Positions 6,806 to 16,095 of a stretch of 62,994 nt of DNA are shown one piece after another. Below the pieces are notes generated by a model. It ran no database searches. It was not told the origin of the DNA and saw only the letters and a program-made list of their open reading frames with translations. This DNA comes from Anaerolineales bacterium (GTDB lineage: Bacteria; Chloroflexota; Anaerolineae; Promineifilales; Promineifilaceae), in the NCBI GenBank assembly GCA_011524645.1, contig WTJY01000163.1, positions 1-62,994 of the forward strand. The letters are read 5' to 3'. The first letter of the stretch is position 1; the number at the start of each line of letters is the position of its first letter. Position numbers and translations under genes: made by a program.

Positions 6806-9685
6806 ATGGATTCAGCCCCCTTCCACACTTGGCTACAATTATCACCATCAGAGTGGGGCACAACACTGCAATCTTTCCGTACCACAAAATCGATAGCGGA
6901 CTGGCGTGACTTATTTGACCAAGGGGTGCTTCGTATTCGCTCTTTGCTGCATGAAGATGGGGCGGATGCGTTGGCTTTGGCCGATTTGCTTTATTCTGCG
7001 GCCGTTTATTCCCCTGAACCGAGCCATGCACCTTTGGCGGCCCGTATGAAAGCACAGGTGCTATTGATTTGCTTTGGTCGTTATGATGAAGCGGCCGTGT
7101 ATTATGATGAAGCACTAACCGGCTATGAAAATCTAGGGGATGATTTCGGCCGTGCCAAAGTGGAGAGTACCCATATTTGGCTGTTGGCCTTGACAGATCT
7201 GCAGGATGAAGCGTTTCAGCGCGGCCGTTGGGCGCTGTCCACACTGGCTGAATTAAAGGAATGGGAAATACACGCGATGGTTTGCAACAACCTGTCGAGT
7301 GTTTATCATGTGTGTGGCTATACACGACTCGCGTTTGATGTATTGGGTGAAGTTAATCTAGAGTTTCTAAAAGAGCTTGATCTGACAAAAGCGTTGGCGG
7401 TTGATGCGAATAGAGCACTCTATTTACAAGAGCTGGGTCGCTATGCTGAAGCGATTGAATTAATGGAGCGGGTTATTCCGGCCGCTTTAGAAAACCCAAA
7501 TACAAGGATTACGGGGGCCAACTTAAAGCATAATCTAGCCCTTACCTACATTAAGATGGGGCATTATTCAACCGCGTTGCGCCTGCTGGACGATGCCTTT
7601 GCAATTTGGCAAGAGGATAAACGATATGCGGATATGGCTCTTAGCCAGCTGGTTAAAATTGAATGTTTTTACCAATTGCGTCGATTTGCGGATGTTCTCC
7701 AATTATTTGCCGATTTAAAGGAATTTATTCGGACGCACGATGTTTTGCCGGAAAAGCTTTTCTCCTTTACCAATGAAGCGCGGGCTTATATGGCGTTGCA
7801 TCAATATGAAGAGGCTTCTGCATCCTTAAAAGAAATGAAGCGATTGCTTAATAGTGCGAACCGTTTTGTTTTGTTGCATTTTGAGTTGATTGAAGCGGAA
7901 ATTTTATTTGTGCGTCAAAGCTGGTCTGAATCCCGTCTGCTGGCCGCTTCTGTGGCGGAGCGATTCATGACGGATGGGCATCAGTTTGCGGCCGTAACAG
8001 CCTTGATCCTAGCGGCACAATGTTGCTTGGAAGCCAAAGATACGATCATGGCTACTGGCTATTTGCAACAAGCGGAAGAAATCGCTGTGCAATATCGTGT
8101 GCCGTCATTGTTGTATAAAATTTATGGGATTAAGGGCGTATTGTTTGAAGATGATTCTCCACAGGGGGCATTGGCTTATTATCAGGCCGCAATTCAACAG
8201 CTTGAGCGCTTACAGAGCCATATTATGTCGGAGTTCCGCCCTGATTTTATGCTGGATGCCCAAAAGCAACGTTTGTATGAACGATCTGTTTCTTTGCTGG
8301 TCGCAAATGGGGAGATTACGGCCGCATGGCGATACGTTGAGCGAGCCAAATCGCGTGCACTACTTGATATTTTACAAGGACGTATTAATTTACAAATTAA
8401 GGCGAAGAGTGAAGCAGATGAGCGATTGGTCCAAGAATTAAATGATCTGCGCCAGCGGCGCAATGAATTGACGGCGAAAACGAATGAGCTTGATGAAGAA
8501 CAGGATATTGTCGAAGCTTTGCAAGAAGCGGAGCGGATCGAACAACAATCGACAGAACTTTGGCATCGTCTTTTGTTGCGCAATACCGCTTACGGCCGTT
8601 CGGCCGCGATTTACCAAACACCACAAGATATTCAAGTGCCATTTGTTGATCGAGATGTATCGATCCTTGAATATTTTTTAATTGATCAACGATTTGTCGC
8701 TTTTGTGCTGTGTTTTGATGATCAAACCGATCAAACTGTCGTTCATCAAGTCCCTTTGTCTGCAACGGTGCAACAGATCAACCAGCTACACCGTCAACTG
8801 TTCCTGAATATTCAGCTCTTGACTCGCAACCCTAAAATTGCAGAGAACCCACAACTTCAGAAAAACATACAGGGGGTTTTGTACCGTCTTTATCAAGCGC
8901 TGATCGAACCCTGTCTGCCTTATTTAGGCGACACAACGAGATGGCGCATTATTCCGCACGGTGTTTTACACTATTTCCCGTTTGATGCCTTTTTCGATGG
9001 GGCACAATATCTGGTTGAGCGAGCAGCCATTAGCTATTTACCGTCGGTCGATGCGGCACGTAACTATGTGAGTCGTGCACCACAGTCTGAGCTAGCTAGC
9101 TTGGTTGTCGGTCACTCGTATCAGGGGCAATTGCCGTTCGCGGTAAGCGAGGCGGAGCAAATTAGTGACCTGTGTCAGGCCGATTTGCTCATTAATCAAG
9201 AGGTGACACATGATACTGTGACCCAGCAAATGTCTGGACAGCAACTCATTCATATCGCTACACATGGTGAATTTCGTCACGATAATCCCCTCTTTTCCGG
9301 TCTGGCTCTCGAAGACGGTTGGTTAACGACGCTTGACATCTTTCACCTCGATTTAGATGCCTCATTGGTGACGCTAAGTGCCTGTAACACCGGCCGTAGC
9401 TTGATTAGCGGGGGGGATGAGCTGATCGGTATTTCGCGAGCGTTTCTAACGGCCGGTGCTGCCTCCCTATTATTGAGTCATTGGCCGGTTGATGATCATT
9501 CGACCGCGCTCTTGATGAAGCATTTTTACCATCTAGTCCTACACCAAAATCAACCCAAAGATCGCGCCCTACAGCAGGCGAAAATCGCTCTGATTCATGG
9601 AATACTCGCCGACTCCGAGGCCAGTTATCAGCATCCTTTCTTTTGGTCTCCATTTTTTTTGGTTGGCGCAAATGGGAATTTGTAA
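6806..9685 (+). CDS. TPR-CHAT caspase-like protease
   Basis: This 959-residue protein has an N-terminal array of TPR-like helical repeats (~60-480), a charged coiled coil (~530-590) and a C-terminal CHAT domain (~640-957). The catalytic dyad is visible: His820 in HIATHGEF and Cys860 in LSACNTG, 40 residues apart as in the family. There is no signal peptide, so it should act in the cytoplasm. CHAT domains are caspase-related cysteine proteases, and TPRs usually sense a partner. It is the third gene of the sigma, zinc-finger, TPR-CHAT operon. In type III-E CRISPR systems a TPR-CHAT protease (Csx29) controls an associated sigma factor by cleaving a third protein; a similar logic is inferred here, without any CRISPR component. 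Confidence 0.9.
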   Translation: MDSAPFHTWLQLSPSEWGTTLQSFRTTKSIADWRDLFDQGVLRIRSLLHEDGADALALADLLYSAAVYSPEPSHAPLAARMKAQVLLICFGRYDEAAVYYDEALTGYENLGDDFGRAKVESTHIWLLALTDLQDEAFQRGRWALSTLAELKEWEIHAMVCNNLSSVYHVCGYTRLAFDVLGEVNLEFLKELDLTKALAVDANRALYLQELGRYAEAIELMERVIPAALENPNTRITGANLKHNLALTYIKMGHYSTALRLLDDAFAIWQEDKRYADMALSQLVKIECFYQLRRFADVLQLFADLKEFIRTHDVLPEKLFSFTNEARAYMALHQYEEASASLKEMKRLLNSANRFVLLHFELIEAEILFVRQSWSESRLLAASVAERFMTDGHQFAAVTALILAAQCCLEAKDTIMATGYLQQAEEIAVQYRVPSLLYKIYGIKGVLFEDDSPQGALAYYQAAIQQLERLQSHIMSEFRPDFMLDAQKQRLYERSVSLLVANGEITAAWRYVERAKSRALLDILQGRINLQIKAKSEADERLVQELNDLRQRRNELTAKTNELDEEQDIVEALQEAERIEQQSTELWHRLLLRNTAYGRSAAIYQTPQDIQVPFVDRDVSILEYFLIDQRFVAFVLCFDDQTDQTVVHQVPLSATVQQINQLHRQLFLNIQLLTRNPKIAENPQLQKNIQGVLYRLYQALIEPCLPYLGDTTRWRIIPHGVLHYFPFDAFFDGAQYLVERAAISYLPSVDAARNYVSRAPQSELASLVVGHSYQGQLPFAVSEAEQISDLCQADLLINQEVTHDTVTQQMSGQQLIHIATHGEFRHDNPLFSGLALEDGWLTTLDIFHLDLDASLVTLSACNTGRSLISGGDELIGISRAFLTAGAASLLLSHWPVDDHSTALLMKHFYHLVLHQNQPKDRALQQAKIALIHGILADSEASYQHPFFWSPFFLVGANGNL

Positions 9686-9777
9686 GTAGCTGATAATAAT
9701 TGATTAGACAATTTTCTTGATTGCGCGCGTAAAAACAGTTTTTGCTGACCGCTGACTTAATTGAAATCCGGTTGATG

Positions 9778-9806
9778 CTGGAAATTTGAAAACTTAATCG
9801 TTTATA
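9778..9806 (+). promoter_or_regulatory. ECF-type promoter P2 upstream of the subtilase lipoprotein
   Basis: CTGGAAATT at 9778-9786 and CGTTTATA at 9799-9806 are separated by exactly 12 bp, matching P1 and P3. The start codon is 38 bp downstream, with an AGGAGA ribosome site. This gives the subtilase its own promoter, apart from the sigma/CHAT operon. Confidence 0.75.
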
Positions 9807-9844
9807 GAGTTGTTATAGAAAAAATAGTCCATTTAGGAGACACC

Positions 9845-11590
9845 ATGTATCAATATAAAAAGATTTTATGGCTTACATTAAGTTGTTTGCTGTTGGTTTT
9901 CGCGGTGGCAGGCTGTCAGATGTCTGTATCCACAGATGATTTAGCCAATGCTGCGGTTGCGAGCAAACGGGGTGGCAGCTTTGAGTCCCAATGTGTCGCT
10001 TTAGGGCACGCGATGGAATCGCGCATTGGGTCGGGTGAATTACGTCGCACAACGGCCGGTCTTAATGGTGACTTTACCAATACTGCGCTTGATGGCAACT
10101 TGATTCAAGATCAAGTCATTATTTCTGGCGGAGACGAGGCGATGGATAACCTTGTCGGCTTTTACGAAATAGAAGAGCTGTTTGCGGTTCCATATTATGA
10201 TGCGGCCGATCCCAATACCGCAACCGGGGAAATTCGCCTTTATCAACTCGATCCAGGTACCGATGTTTATCGCTTTATTCAAGAATTTAATCGCACGGCC
10301 GTACAGGAAATGGGTGGGATTAATGATACAACCCCATTTGCAGAACCGAACCTCGTGGTTCATGGCCCTGAATCCCCATTTGTTGATACTGGTGGTAGTG
10401 GTGGCAAAAATACGATTTTAGGGACCGGCGGTAAAAATACGATTTTAGGGACGGGGCCAGATGCGTTATTCCCTTTGGCGGTTGATAGTCGGAATGCGGC
10501 TGGTGAATTTTCAAATCAATGGGCTTTTTCACAAATCGGTTTGATGACCAATGGGCAACGTAATACAACTCAGAACGGGGATGGGGTTAATATCGTTGTT
10601 TTTGATACATCGCCGATGGATACATTCGGTTTGCAGACGATCGAATGGGCGGCCGAGCCTTATGAACTGTGTAATCATAGTGTGATTGACACATTTGGTG
10701 ATGGGGCGCAGGATCAAAAAGGGGGGAGTGGTGACCTGTTACAAAACCACGGTCTGTTTGTGAGTGGTCTAAGCCAAGCGATTGCCCCAGCCAGCCAAAT
10801 ACACTTGGTCCAAGTTTTAAACGACAATATGACCGGCAATCTCTTTACGTTACTTAATGGGATCGATTTGTTTGCACAGGCCCAACTAGAAACGAGTGGC
10901 CCTCAGAAAACGGTCTTTAACATGAGTTTGGTGATTAGCCCAGCGCGTGACTTTACTTATGAATCTGGTGATCACGAGACTCAAACGGCTCAAGAACGAT
11001 ACATTGACGAACTTGTAGCCCAAGGGTGCGATCCGACCAGTGTGGCGATGTGTCGCTCGATCAACCGTTACAATAGCATGGGGTATGTGATGGTTGCGGC
11101 CGCAGGCAATCTTAATTTGAGTGAAACCCAATATCCTGCGAGCGATGCTCGGGTGATCGGTGTGTCTGGGACAACGGAAAGCGGTGAGAAAGCTTGTTTT
11201 GCCAACGCTGGCGAAGTTGCGGCACCCGCAGGTAATGGATTGTTTGATGCGAGTGCCCAAACTTGCGATTTGCGCTTGGCTCAAGTTTGCCCAACCAGTG
11301 AAATTTGCGACAGCGATGGGATTCGGATGATCGTTAGTTTGGCTCATCCAGACACCGGTTATGAAAGTGGCTATGTGCAATGGGTCGGAACCTCATTTGC
11401 TGCACCACAGGTTTCCGGCTTAGCGGCACTTAGTTTTGCTCAGCAACCGGATGGTCAGGATTTTAGTGTGTTGCAAGCCGGAGCAACACAGGTCAGTAGT
11501 GATGTCATGAGTGGCGCGGTTCATATTATCCAACCGCCAATCCCTGAAATCGGCTCAGGTGTGGCACAGACCGGTGGAAAGACCCCTTAG
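9845..11590 (+). CDS. Subtilisin-like serine protease lipoprotein (family S8)
   Basis: The 581-residue product starts with a lipoprotein signal (LLLVFAVAGC), so it is exported and lipid-anchored. Triad residues are Asp254 in IVVFDTSP, His302 in QNHGLFVSG and Ser517 in VGTSFAAPQ; the oxyanion Asn is in AAAGNLN. The ~235-residue N-terminal part looks like a prodomain or extra domain. It contains two identical 9-residue units, GGKNTILGT, just before the catalytic domain. These may be a flexible hinge or a processing site. It sits 160 bp after the TPR-CHAT gene, has its own ECF promoter and ends at a strong terminator. A role as an extracellular effector of the sigma regulon is inferred. Confidence 0.88.
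   Translation: MYQYKKILWLTLSCLLLVFAVAGCQMSVSTDDLANAAVASKRGGSFESQCVALGHAMESRIGSGELRRTTAGLNGDFTNTALDGNLIQDQVIISGGDEAMDNLVGFYEIEELFAVPYYDAADPNTATGEIRLYQLDPGTDVYRFIQEFNRTAVQEMGGINDTTPFAEPNLVVHGPESPFVDTGGSGGKNTILGTGGKNTILGTGPDALFPLAVDSRNAAGEFSNQWAFSQIGLMTNGQRNTTQNGDGVNIVVFDTSPMDTFGLQTIEWAAEPYELCNHSVIDTFGDGAQDQKGGSGDLLQNHGLFVSGLSQAIAPASQIHLVQVLNDNMTGNLFTLLNGIDLFAQAQLETSGPQKTVFNMSLVISPARDFTYESGDHETQTAQERYIDELVAQGCDPTSVAMCRSINRYNSMGYVMVAAAGNLNLSETQYPASDARVIGVSGTTESGEKACFANAGEVAAPAGNGLFDASAQTCDLRLAQVCPTSEICDSDGIRMIVSLAHPDTGYESGYVQWVGTSFAAPQVSGLAALSFAQQPDGQDFSVLQAGATQVSSDVMSGAVHIIQPPIPEIGSGVAQTGGKTP
10400..10453 (+). repeat. Two 27-bp in-frame tandem repeats encoding GGKNTILGT
   Basis: Two adjacent 27-bp units (10400-10426, 10427-10453) differ only at the third base of a few codons and encode residues 186-203 of the subtilase. 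They lie between the N-terminal region and the catalytic domain. In-frame units allow copy-number change without loss of the frame. Confidence 0.85.
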
Positions 11591-11641
11591 TTTCATCTGT
11601 TTGTTTTAATCGAGCCGCATCAGTTTTTTCAGTGCTTGAAT

Positions 11642-11684
11642 CGGGTTCGGTTTGTCGCTTGTGGCGACGGCCGAACCCGTTTTT
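11642..11684 (+). terminator. Rho-independent terminator after the subtilase gene
   Basis: CGGGTTCGG (11642-11650) pairs with CCGAACCCG (11671-11679), with a second inner stem GTCGC/GCGAC. Five T residues follow at 11680-11684. It separates the subtilase from the next promoter, P3. Confidence 0.8.
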
Positions 11685-11705
11685 GTTTTTGAATAAAGTT
11701 GGATG

Positions 11706-11734
11706 CCGGAAAAAAGAATCTTTTCTCGTTTATA
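11706..11734 (+). promoter_or_regulatory. ECF-type promoter P3 upstream of a lipoprotein gene
   Basis: CCGGAAAAA at 11706-11714 and CGTTTATA at 11727-11734 are separated by exactly 12 bp, identical in layout to P1. The start codon lies 97 bp downstream, leaving a longer leader than at the other two promoters. Confidence 0.75.
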
Positions 11735-11831
11735 GAAATAAAATTGAGTGATTCAAGCAGTTTATCGCTGTTCGTGAGGTGAACAGCTTCAATTACACTT
11801 CGTTTTATCGCATACGATAGGAGATTTAAAG

Positions 11832-13028
11832 ATGGTCAAAATGACTTTTGTAAAACGGTCTAATTTTTTTATAGCTTTGCTATTGTTGGTTGCCCTTTGT
11901 GTCGCATGCGGGGGAGATGATCGCGGTCAATCGGCCGGTCTGGAAGCAGAGACAAATAGCACGGATGCTACGGCTACAGATGTTGTGACAGAAGAAGACG
12001 GTAATGCAGAAACAGGAGCGTCGGGGAGCGAGGCAAACTCTGCAACAGAGGGGGTTGACACTTCGGTTGACACGTCAGGGGCAGACACCGCTACAGACGA
12101 CACCACCACAGACATGGCCCAGCTTGCCACCTCAGAGAATATACAAGATGATGAAAGCGGATCGATGTTACCGACTGTCGGTTCAATTAGTCTGAACAAG
12201 ACGGTATTCGACCCTCAAGAAGAGATTATGATTACGGTCGATATCGTGGTTGATGAAATGAGTGATGCATGGGTTGGGATTATTCCTTCTGATGTCCCTC
12301 ATGGCTCAGAAGCGGAAAACGATGACTATGACCTTTCCTATTTTTATGTGATTAATGCGGCCGATAATCAAGGCACTTTGAATGCGCCGCTTGAAGCGGG
12401 TATGTATGATGTGCGCTTGTTTAATACAGATGATGGGCAGGTCGGCATTGAATTAGATTCAGTATCTATTGAAGTTGGCACTGTTGATCTGGAAGCGATA
12501 GGGAGTGGTATGGCTGAAGGAATAGATACGGCCGCTGAAAACGAATCAACTACCGATGCTACCGATGCTGAACAGCCGACTGACGTTACGGCCGATGGAA
12601 CCGACGCTTGTGTTGTTGGAACATGGCGACTCGAAAACTTTGATGCTTATTTGGTGGCGGTTATTCAAGAAGCGATGGCAGAAACGGGCCAAGATGTCGA
12701 AGTCACAGCTGAAAGTAGCGGTGATTTCCTTCTCGCCTTTGATGGTGAGGTGATGACCGCGAGTGAAAATGGCTTTTCTGTGACCGCTTCGATGATGGGA
12801 GTTTCGGTTCCTACAGATATAGATGCTAGCGGTTCAGCGCGCTACACGGCCGATGGGACGATTATTACCGGCTTTGTAGATTCGGTAAATGTACAAGAAA
12901 CGAACCAAGGGTTTGGGATTAATGCGACCAATCTCGTCGGAGAGAAGGTCATGTATACTTGTACTGGGGATGTCATGATGTGGTCGGACCCGTTCCCGAT
13001 TTCACTTGAATTTAGCCGAGTAAATTAG
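11832..13028 (+). CDS. Lipoprotein with Thr/Asp-rich stalk, Ig-like domain and lipocalin-like domain
   Basis: The start has an AGGAGA site. The 398-residue product has a lipoprotein signal (ALCVACGG). A ~90-residue Thr/Asp/Glu/Ala-rich stalk follows, then an Ig-like beta domain (~115-215, SISLNKTVFDPQEEIMITV to VSIEVG). After a second acidic linker comes a domain starting CVVGTWRLENF and ending MYTCTGDVMMW, which recalls lipocalin-like ligand-binding barrels. The first Cys of that domain may pair with the Cys in YTCTG. It is driven by P3 and ends before a bidirectional terminator, so it forms a single-gene unit of the same regulon. The ligand is unknown. Confidence 0.8.
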   Translation: MVKMTFVKRSNFFIALLLLVALCVACGGDDRGQSAGLEAETNSTDATATDVVTEEDGNAETGASGSEANSATEGVDTSVDTSGADTATDDTTTDMAQLATSENIQDDESGSMLPTVGSISLNKTVFDPQEEIMITVDIVVDEMSDAWVGIIPSDVPHGSEAENDDYDLSYFYVINAADNQGTLNAPLEAGMYDVRLFNTDDGQVGIELDSVSIEVGTVDLEAIGSGMAEGIDTAAENESTTDATDAEQPTDVTADGTDACVVGTWRLENFDAYLVAVIQEAMAETGQDVEVTAESSGDFLLAFDGEVMTASENGFSVTASMMGVSVPTDIDASGSARYTADGTIITGFVDSVNVQETNQGFGINATNLVGEKVMYTCTGDVMMWSDPFPISLEFSRVN

Positions 13029-13100
13029 ATTTTAATGAGGGCGTGGTTTTATCCGTAGAGCATAAATGCTCCGGCTAGAGCGGTGCTTTTCAGTCTAAAA

Positions 13101-13138
13101 AAAAGCCCCATCTCGCTTTTTAGAGAGATGGGGCTTTT
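13101..13138. terminator. Bidirectional terminator
   Basis: A perfect 14-bp stem (13101-13114 with 13125-13138, core AGCCCCATCTC) is flanked by A-rich and T-rich tracts, so it can end transcription both from the lipoprotein gene and from jag on the other strand. Confidence 0.9.
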
Positions 13139-13165
13139 TATATTTATTTGAACAGTTTGGTTCGA

Positions 13166-13708
13166 TTACTTTTTAGGGTGAATCCGAACTCGGCGTTCAC
13201 GTCCTTCGCCGACACTTTTGGTATAAACATCGCCGTGGTCGCGCAGTGCCATATGAACCAGACGGCGTTCATAAGAATTCATCGGTTCAAGGGTAACTGA
13301 TTTTTGTCGTTTGATTACTTTTGCGGCCATGCGTTCCGCGAGCTTGTTTAATCCCGCTTCTTTGCGTTGACGATGTCCGTCCACGTCGAGCGAGAAATCG
13401 ACTTTGCGATGGAGTTTATGGCTTACCATGAGACGGCCGATATATTGCAAGGCACTCATGACTTCTCCATCTTCCCCAATTAATTCTTCAGCATCGGCGC
13501 CGGTGACTTGGACTTCGACGATCTGTTTGTCTAAATCATCTACTTCGGAAAGCCTTGCGGTGACTTCGATATCAAGACCGATTTTATCGAGTAGTTCGAG
13601 CAATGTGTCTCTAGCAACTTCGCTTTCTTCCAATAACTCTGGGTCTGGGAGGGCATCTAAATCGTCTAATTCATCAAATTCATCATCAAATTCATCTATG
13701 TCTTCCAT
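13166..13708 (-). CDS. jag: Jag/KhpB RNA-binding protein (KH and R3H domains)
   Basis: The 180-residue protein has a very acidic N-terminus (~30 residues of Asp/Glu), a KH-like domain (~40-115, including GADAEELIGEDGEVMSAL) and a C-terminal R3H domain (PMNSYERRLVHMALRDH then GEGRERRVRI). It is an RNA-binding protein usually encoded next to yidC. It is the last gene of the rpmH block and lies 136 bp after yidC. It is implicated in control of cell-envelope growth in other bacteria. The N-terminus lacks the usual Jag_N domain and is acidic instead. Confidence 0.92.
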   Translation of the reverse strand: MEDIDEFDDEFDELDDLDALPDPELLEESEVARDTLLELLDKIGLDIEVTARLSEVDDLDKQIVEVQVTGADAEELIGEDGEVMSALQYIGRLMVSHKLHRKVDFSLDVDGHRQRKEAGLNKLAERMAAKVIKRQKSVTLEPMNSYERRLVHMALRDHGDVYTKSVGEGRERRVRIHPKK

Positions 13709-13844
13709 TTCCTTACGCCTCTGTCATACTAATTTTCGGCTGAACAAATCCGATCCCTCTCCGAGCTGTTTTGTAGTGACGGATGTTCAACTGAATGACC
13801 ATATTAAATATTTTCAATTGGTAATCCAAGCTGACTAGGGTGTT

Positions 13845-14756
13845 CTATCGTTTCCCTTTTTTCTTGGATTTCTTGTTCGATTTTTTGTTTTTCTCAACTG
13901 AATCAGTCAATTTTTTCGTTTTCGATTCAGATTTTTTGCCATTGTTATTGTCATCGTTTTCAAGGCGCGCGGCCGCTTCGATGTTGGCTTTGCGGCGTAC
14001 TTCTGATTCCGCACGGGCTTGGGCCATGGTGCGACGGACGAAGAACCCTTGGGCCATACCGATTAAGTTCGATACAACAAAGTAAATTCCCAGCCCAGAG
14101 TTAAAGCTCATGGCGAAGAAGCCGAACATCAATGGCATAGTGTATTGCATTGACCGTTGCATTTGTGCGGCCGGATCATCTTGCTCCGCCCCTTTTTTGT
14201 TGCGCCCTTTGCTGTCTTCGGCCGCTTTTTTCGGTGGCATCAAAAGCTTTTGCGATACAAACATTGATCCTGCAACCAAGACCGGCAAAACGAAGTAAGG
14301 GTCTGGCAGGGACAAGTTCATCCACAAAAAGGTGTTGTCAATCGGGAGCATGGTCGCTAAGTCAAAGCTGGGGTCGATTGTTTCCTTTAAGGTGAGCAAT
14401 GACTCTGGTGTTGACTCTAGCATGATGATGATAACGCGATAGAGAGCGAAGAAAATCGGCATTTGTACCAATAGTGGCAAACAGCCCATTAGAGGTTCGG
14501 TTGGGTTGTAGCCGATTTTTTGGAACTCCTCCATCATTTTTTGTTGGTTATCACGATATTTCTTCTGAATCGCTTGTACTTGAGGTTGCAATTCTTGCAT
14601 CCGAATGGTGGATCGTTGTTGACGCAAGTTGAGAGGAAGGAGCAACACCCGTGTCAGGACGGTAAAAGCCACAAGGGCGAAGAGAAAATTGTTGCCCAAT
14701 CCCTGATATAAATACATCATGATATTGAGCATAAAGTCGATAAATGCTTGCCACAT
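13845..14756 (-). CDS. yidC: Membrane protein insertase YidC/Oxa1
   Basis: The 303-residue protein has the Oxa1/YidC core: an N-terminal helix, FALVAFTVLTRVLLLPL, the cytoplasmic helical hairpin (QQRSTIRMQELQPQVQ), then further membrane helices including PLLVQMPIFFALYRVI and MPLMFGFFAMSFNSGLGIYF. The conserved Arg in the hydrophilic groove (TVLTR) is present. The large periplasmic P1 domain of Gram-negative YidC is absent. The C-terminus is a long Lys-rich tail (KKSNKKSKKKGKR), a form linked to ribosome binding in other YidC proteins. It follows a PQQ-propeller lipoprotein gene, with 52 bp between them. Confidence 0.95.
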   Translation of the reverse strand: MWQAFIDFMLNIMMYLYQGLGNNFLFALVAFTVLTRVLLLPLNLRQQRSTIRMQELQPQVQAIQKKYRDNQQKMMEEFQKIGYNPTEPLMGCLPLLVQMPIFFALYRVIIIMLESTPESLLTLKETIDPSFDLATMLPIDNTFLWMNLSLPDPYFVLPVLVAGSMFVSQKLLMPPKKAAEDSKGRNKKGAEQDDPAAQMQRSMQYTMPLMFGFFAMSFNSGLGIYFVVSNLIGMAQGFFVRRTMAQARAESEVRRKANIEAAARLENDDNNNGKKSESKTKKLTDSVEKNKKSNKKSKKKGKR

Positions 14757-14808
14757 AACTATCTTTCAATCCTAGTCGTTTGCTTATTGATCAGCACGGC
14801 CGACCTAT

Positions 14809-15987
14809 CTATTCAGTGCTTGGTGTATAAGACCAAACATCGTTCCCACTTTCCATATCATAGACAACTACTTGTAATACCCCATCTGCATCCGCAAATG
14901 CGACGGCGATACCACTAGAGGTCGCCACAGGATTCGCGCTGATCGCACCATTGGTTGTCGCTTGCCATAATTGCACCGGCTGACCATCATCTGAACCATC
15001 AAGTTTATAAGCGGTCAAATGGCCAACATTGTTACTGACATCACCAGACGCAACAAATAACGTATCGTTGTGAATCAGTAGTTTCGCTTGAATCGATTCA
15101 GGGACTTGTTCTTGCCAGATAGGAGGCGTTTCATCTGTCCGATCTTCCGCTTCGATGGCGATAATGTTACCGGCCATATCGCCGAAATAGACTGTGTTGT
15201 TATGAAGAGCTGGTGTGCTCCAGACCCAATCATCTGTTTGGGCGGTCCATTTTTCTTCCCCTGTGGTCAGGTCGAATGCGTAGAGAATCCCTTCAAAGCT
15301 ACCGATGTAGAGCAAGTTCGCTTCTTCATTGATCACAGGGGTTCCGGTGCTGGCACCACTTAGTGCAGCTTGCCAAATAATTTCTCCTGTGTCAGCATCT
15401 GCTGAGTAAATTGTTTTGTCAAGGGAGGTGAAGTAGACGTGGCCGTTGGCATAGCTTGGCTGGGCCCAAACTGAATTTCCTGTCATGAAGTCCCAAATCT
15501 TTGTGCCATCTGTGGCGTCTAAAGCGACGAAGTGATTATCAGCTGTGCCAAAGAAAATCTTGCCATCGACTTGTAGCGCCTCCGCATAGACACGGCCGGA
15601 AACGACATCATCCGCGATCCAATTGGTAGTCGGTGGGTTGGTATCACCAAGCGGCATAGAGTGGATGCCCACGATAAAGCCACCACCTTGGAAAATACCG
15701 GCCGAGATCCCATTGTCTCCAACGACCAAGTTGCCATCTTTAATTGATGGGGGGGCGTAAAAGTTTACCCCAGCTGTTTCACTGCTATATGACCAGACAA
15801 CCCGATTTTCTGGGCCTGTCGGGTCTAGCGCGACGACTGAATCTTGATAAGCGACATAAACGCGCTCACCATCTGTTTCTAGCCCCGGCCAGTTTCCACT
15901 TTCTTGCACGCCGCATCCCGTTAAGAAAAGGAAGGAAACCAGTATAAATACGAAAAGAAGTTTTTTTTGCTGTTGTTTTGCGAACAA
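14809..15987 (-). CDS. PQQ-type beta-propeller lipoprotein (BamB-like)
   Basis: The 392-residue product has a lipoprotein signal (SFLFLTGCGV). It also has repeating blades of the form VYFGDxxGNIIAIEAE, KIWDFMTG, IYSADADTGEIIWQAAL and LYAFDLTTGEEKWTA. About seven blades would give a closed PQQ/BamB-type propeller. It should be anchored outside the membrane. It is inserted between yidD and yidC in an otherwise conserved operon, so a helper role in membrane or envelope protein assembly is inferred. BamB itself works with an outer-membrane machine that a Chloroflexota cell may not have. A quinoprotein enzyme is less likely, because it is short and has no obvious dehydrogenase motifs. Confidence 0.85.
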   Translation of the reverse strand: MFAKQQQKKLLFVFILVSFLFLTGCGVQESGNWPGLETDGERVYVAYQDSVVALDPTGPENRVVWSYSSETAGVNFYAPPSIKDGNLVVGDNGISAGIFQGGGFIVGIHSMPLGDTNPPTTNWIADDVVSGRVYAEALQVDGKIFFGTADNHFVALDATDGTKIWDFMTGNSVWAQPSYANGHVYFTSLDKTIYSADADTGEIIWQAALSGASTGTPVINEEANLLYIGSFEGILYAFDLTTGEEKWTAQTDDWVWSTPALHNNTVYFGDMAGNIIAIEAEDRTDETPPIWQEQVPESIQAKLLIHNDTLFVASGDVSNNVGHLTAYKLDGSDDGQPVQLWQATTNGAISANPVATSSGIAVAFADADGVLQVVVYDMESGNDVWSYTPSTE

Positions 15988-16095
15988 GCCACAACTCCAT
16001 GTCTTTAGTAACTAATGTTTAGTGTATTGTGATGAAGTAGGTGCTATTGCCCTAATCACTAGTCACTCTAACTTTAATACGTTAATTAGAAACAA

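Noticed and set aside
5385-9685. A type III-E CRISPR locus suggested by the TPR-CHAT and sigma pair
   Set aside because: No repeat-spacer array and no Cas7-11-like gene were found. Only the protease-sigma logic is comparable.
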